Assembly: GCA_021805955.1 (NCBI GenBank)
Contig: JAJZDO010000855.1
Span: 1 to 7,331, forward strand
Reading direction: 5' to 3'
From: Acidobacteriota bacterium
Lineage (GTDB): Bacteria; Acidobacteriota; Terriglobia; Terriglobales; Acidobacteriaceae
DNA length: 7,331 nt
The position numbers and the translations under genes were made by a program. Position 1 is the first letter of the stretch, and the number at the start of each line of letters is the position of its first letter. Below the pieces are notes generated by a model. The model searched no databases and was not told the origin of the DNA. It was given only the letters and a program-made list of their open reading frames with translations. Below, one piece after another: positions 6,104-7,331 of this stretch.

Positions 6104-6775
6104 ATGGAGTTGAACTTAGATTTAAGTTTCGAAAGGTCGAAATCTGACGCCCGATTAGATTCAGATAAAATAAAAGTGAGGTTGAATTTTCCTTTGTCTC
6201 CAGTTGATCCAATAAACATTGAAAGCGCAGACCCTGACCCTAAGGATGCGAAGCCTGCGTCCACGCCCTTGACGGTATCGACTTGGGCGCGAGATTTGCT
6301 GTTTGCCGTCGCCATTTCTTTCCTGATCATTACGTTTCTGTATCAGCCGGTGCGTGTGGAAGGGACCAGCATGATGCCCGGGCTGCAGGACCAGGAACGG
6401 CTTTTCATCAACAAGTTTGAATACCACTTCGAGCCGATTCATCGCGACGATGTGGTGGTCTTCCACTTTCCGCTCGATCCGGCAAAAAGCTATATCAAGC
6501 GGGTGATCGCCGTCCCCGGTGATACTTTGCGCATTGAAGATGGCCAGGTCTACGTGAACGGAAAGGCCCTGAAAGAGCGCTATGTCCCAATGCGCTTTCG
6601 AGACGATCGTTCCTATCCGCGGACGGTTTTGCCGCGGAACGAATATTTCGTCATGGGAGATCACCGCTTGATTTCCAGCGACAGCCGCGACTTTGGTCCG
6701 GTAAACCGCAACCTGATTTATGGCAAGGCAACGTTTGTCTATTGGCCCACGGATGCCATGGGAGTGGTTCACTAG
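6104..6775 (+). CDS. lepB: Signal peptidase I
   Basis: This 223-residue type I signal peptidase is anchored in the cytoplasmic membrane and cleaves signal peptides from exported proteins on the outer face. A single membrane helix lies at about 62-80. Catalytic Ser89 is in VEGTSMMPG (85-93), followed by the general-base Lys132 in YIKRVIAVPGD (130-140). The conserved box E is MGDHRLISSDSRDFGPV (184-200), containing the expected S-D-S-R-D-F-G pattern. One transmembrane segment and a compact catalytic domain match the Gram-positive or short bacterial type rather than the two-helix E. coli enzyme. The first 60 residues are polar, acidic and proline-rich, and encoded by unusually AT-rich DNA. Start ATG 6104 has GGGA 6 bases upstream; in-frame TTG 6269 would give a product starting just before the helix and cannot be ruled out. 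carA follows after 99 bases. Confidence 0.94.
   Translation: MELNLDLSFERSKSDARLDSDKIKVRLNFPLSPVDPINIESADPDPKDAKPASTPLTVSTWARDLLFAVAISFLIITFLYQPVRVEGTSMMPGLQDQERLFINKFEYHFEPIHRDDVVVFHFPLDPAKSYIKRVIAVPGDTLRIEDGQVYVNGKALKERYVPMRFRDDRSYPRTVLPRNEYFVMGDHRLISSDSRDFGPVNRNLIYGKATFVYWPTDAMGVVH
6113..6142. repeat. Two adjacent inverted repeats at the 5' end of lepB
   Basis: Two perfect 6-base inverted repeats, each with a 4-base centre, lie side by side and share two T bases. The first is AACTTA-GATT-TAAGTT (6113-6128). The second is TTTCGA-AAGG-TCGAAA (6127-6142). Their centres are 14 bases apart. They fall within codons 4-13 of lepB as annotated and 61-90 bases upstream of the minus-strand glycosyltransferase start. 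They could be regulator half-sites or mRNA hairpins, or chance in AT-rich DNA. Confidence 0.5.
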
Positions 6776-6874
6776 CCAGGCGTTCGAAACTTCGGATGTA
6801 TGTTCCCCGTCTTCCACAGGTGCGTTGCCGCTCAAGTCTGATAAGATTAATAAAATCCACTGCGTGGAGACGCG
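6776..6874 (+). promoter_or_regulatory. carA upstream region with possible -10 element
   Basis: This 99-base gap between lepB and carA contains an AT-rich run at 6841-6856. TAAAAT (6851-6856) matches the sigma-70 -10 box at 5 of 6 positions, but the best -35 candidate, TTGCCG (6825-6830), is 20 bases away, too far for a standard promoter. No terminator-like hairpin or attenuator with a T run is visible, so control by pyrimidine-dependent attenuation is not supported here. carA may alternatively be read through from lepB. Confidence 0.25.
6866..6869 (+). promoter_or_regulatory. Ribosome binding site for carA
   Basis: GGAG lies 5 bases before ATG 6875. It is among the best-matched and best-spaced ribosome sites in the window and fixes the carA start, which also agrees with the family N-terminus (a short hydrophobic strand, then LEDGRIFQGRGYGA). 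Confidence 0.7.
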
Positions 6875-7331
6875 ATGCAGGCCATACTTGCGCTCGAAGA
6901 TGGGCGTATCTTTCAGGGCCGCGGCTACGGTGCCAAGGCAGAATGCTACGGCGAGGTTGTTTTTAATACATCGCTTTCCGGCTATCAGGAAATTTTCACC
7001 GACCCCTCCTATGCAGGGCAAATTGTTGTCCTCACCAACCCTCAAATAGGCAATTACGGCACCAATAATGCGGACGACGAAGCCAGCCGGCCCTACATTG
7101 AAGGCCTGGTTACACGCGAGTTTTCCCCGGTCAGCTCCAACTGGCGATCGCAACTGGTGGCCGACGAATACCTCGAGCGATTCAATATTCCTGTCATCTC
7201 GGAGATCGATACCCGCGCTTTGGTCCGGCATCTACGCACGTATGGCGTGATGCGCGGCGTCATCTCTTCGCTGGAATCGAATCCAGAGGTGTTGATTGCA
7301 AAGGCCCGCTCGATTCGCAAGATGGATGGGA
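6875..7331 (+). CDS. carA: Carbamoyl-phosphate synthase small (glutaminase) subunit, 3' truncated
   Basis: The first 152 codons of CarA are present and the frame is open to the window edge. CarA releases ammonia from glutamine and passes it to the large subunit CarB, making carbamoyl phosphate for pyrimidine and arginine synthesis in the cytoplasm. Diagnostic blocks are GEVVFNTSLSGYQEIFTDPS (27-46), YAGQIVVLTNPQIGNYG (47-63) and the stretch IPVISEIDTRALVRHLR (107-123), followed by GVMRGVISS (126-134). These belong to the N-terminal CarA domain; the class I amidotransferase domain with its catalytic Cys lies beyond the edge. The full protein is usually about 360-390 residues, so roughly 40 percent is seen. 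The neighbour downstream is not visible; carB is expected in many genomes but not shown here. Confidence 0.96.
   Translation, partial: MQAILALEDGRIFQGRGYGAKAECYGEVVFNTSLSGYQEIFTDPSYAGQIVVLTNPQIGNYGTNNADDEASRPYIEGLVTREFSPVSSNWRSQLVADEYLERFNIPVISEIDTRALVRHLRTYGVMRGVISSLESNPEVLIAKARSIRKMDG

Noticed and set aside
6070..6330. An 86-codon minus-strand frame between the GT4 gene and the lepB 5' end, with fairly protein-like composition
   Set aside because: It lies opposite the lepB N-terminus, has no ribosome site that I can see and no recognised motif; its Lys/Ser/Asp-rich look follows from the AT-rich DNA. It would deserve another look only if lepB starts at TTG 6269.
6161..7231. A 356-codon open frame on the minus strand across lepB and carA
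   Set aside because: It lies opposite two clearly recognised genes, matches no family I know, and such antisense frames are common in DNA of this composition.
1..7331. CRISPR array, insertion sequence, tRNA or defence system
   Set aside because: No direct-repeat array, transposase-like protein, terminal inverted repeats, tRNA cloverleaf or known defence domain was seen in any frame.

Overview
The window looks like a chromosomal segment of a Gram-negative bacterium of moderate-to-high G+C content (roughly mid-50s percent in the coding regions sampled). Codon usage, protein style and gene order (miaB, then a DUF151 nuclease-like gene, and signal peptidase I followed by carA) suggest an Acidobacteriota (Terriglobia-like) genome. 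That placement is an inference from remembered family context, not from a search.

Layout from left to right: (1) positions 1-1166 hold two plus-strand housekeeping genes, the 3' two thirds or less of miaB (tRNA thiomethylation) overlapping by 4 bases a bifunctional-nuclease-domain (DUF151) gene. (2) Positions 1214-4805 hold three plus-strand genes for cell-surface polysaccharide: a glycosyltransferase family 9 protein (heptosyltransferase-like), a multi-pass Wzx/MATE-like polysaccharide flippase, and a class I SAM-dependent methyltransferase. (3) Positions 4868-6052 hold a minus-strand GT-B glycosyltransferase (GT4-like), convergent with the methyltransferase. (4) From 6104, plus-strand housekeeping genes resume: signal peptidase I (lepB) and the first 152 codons of carA, which runs off the right edge.

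The four central genes form a small cell-envelope glycan module between housekeeping genes: two sugar transferases, an exporter for lipid-linked glycan and a methyltransferase that could modify the glycan. No polymerase, ligase or nucleotide-sugar synthesis gene is visible, so the pathway is incomplete here. The genes are complete apart from the two cut by the window edges.

I see no CRISPR array, transposon, tRNA or rRNA, and no clearly novel system. The points most worth checking are: the methyltransferase reading frame, which extends upstream to an ATG overlapping the flippase stop but is broken by an in-frame TGA; the GT9 protein, which seems to lack the usual catalytic Asp and Lys; and an AT-rich 5' end of lepB carrying two adjacent inverted repeats. 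No stretch over 300 bases lacks a gene; the longest gap is 122 bases (2378-2499).
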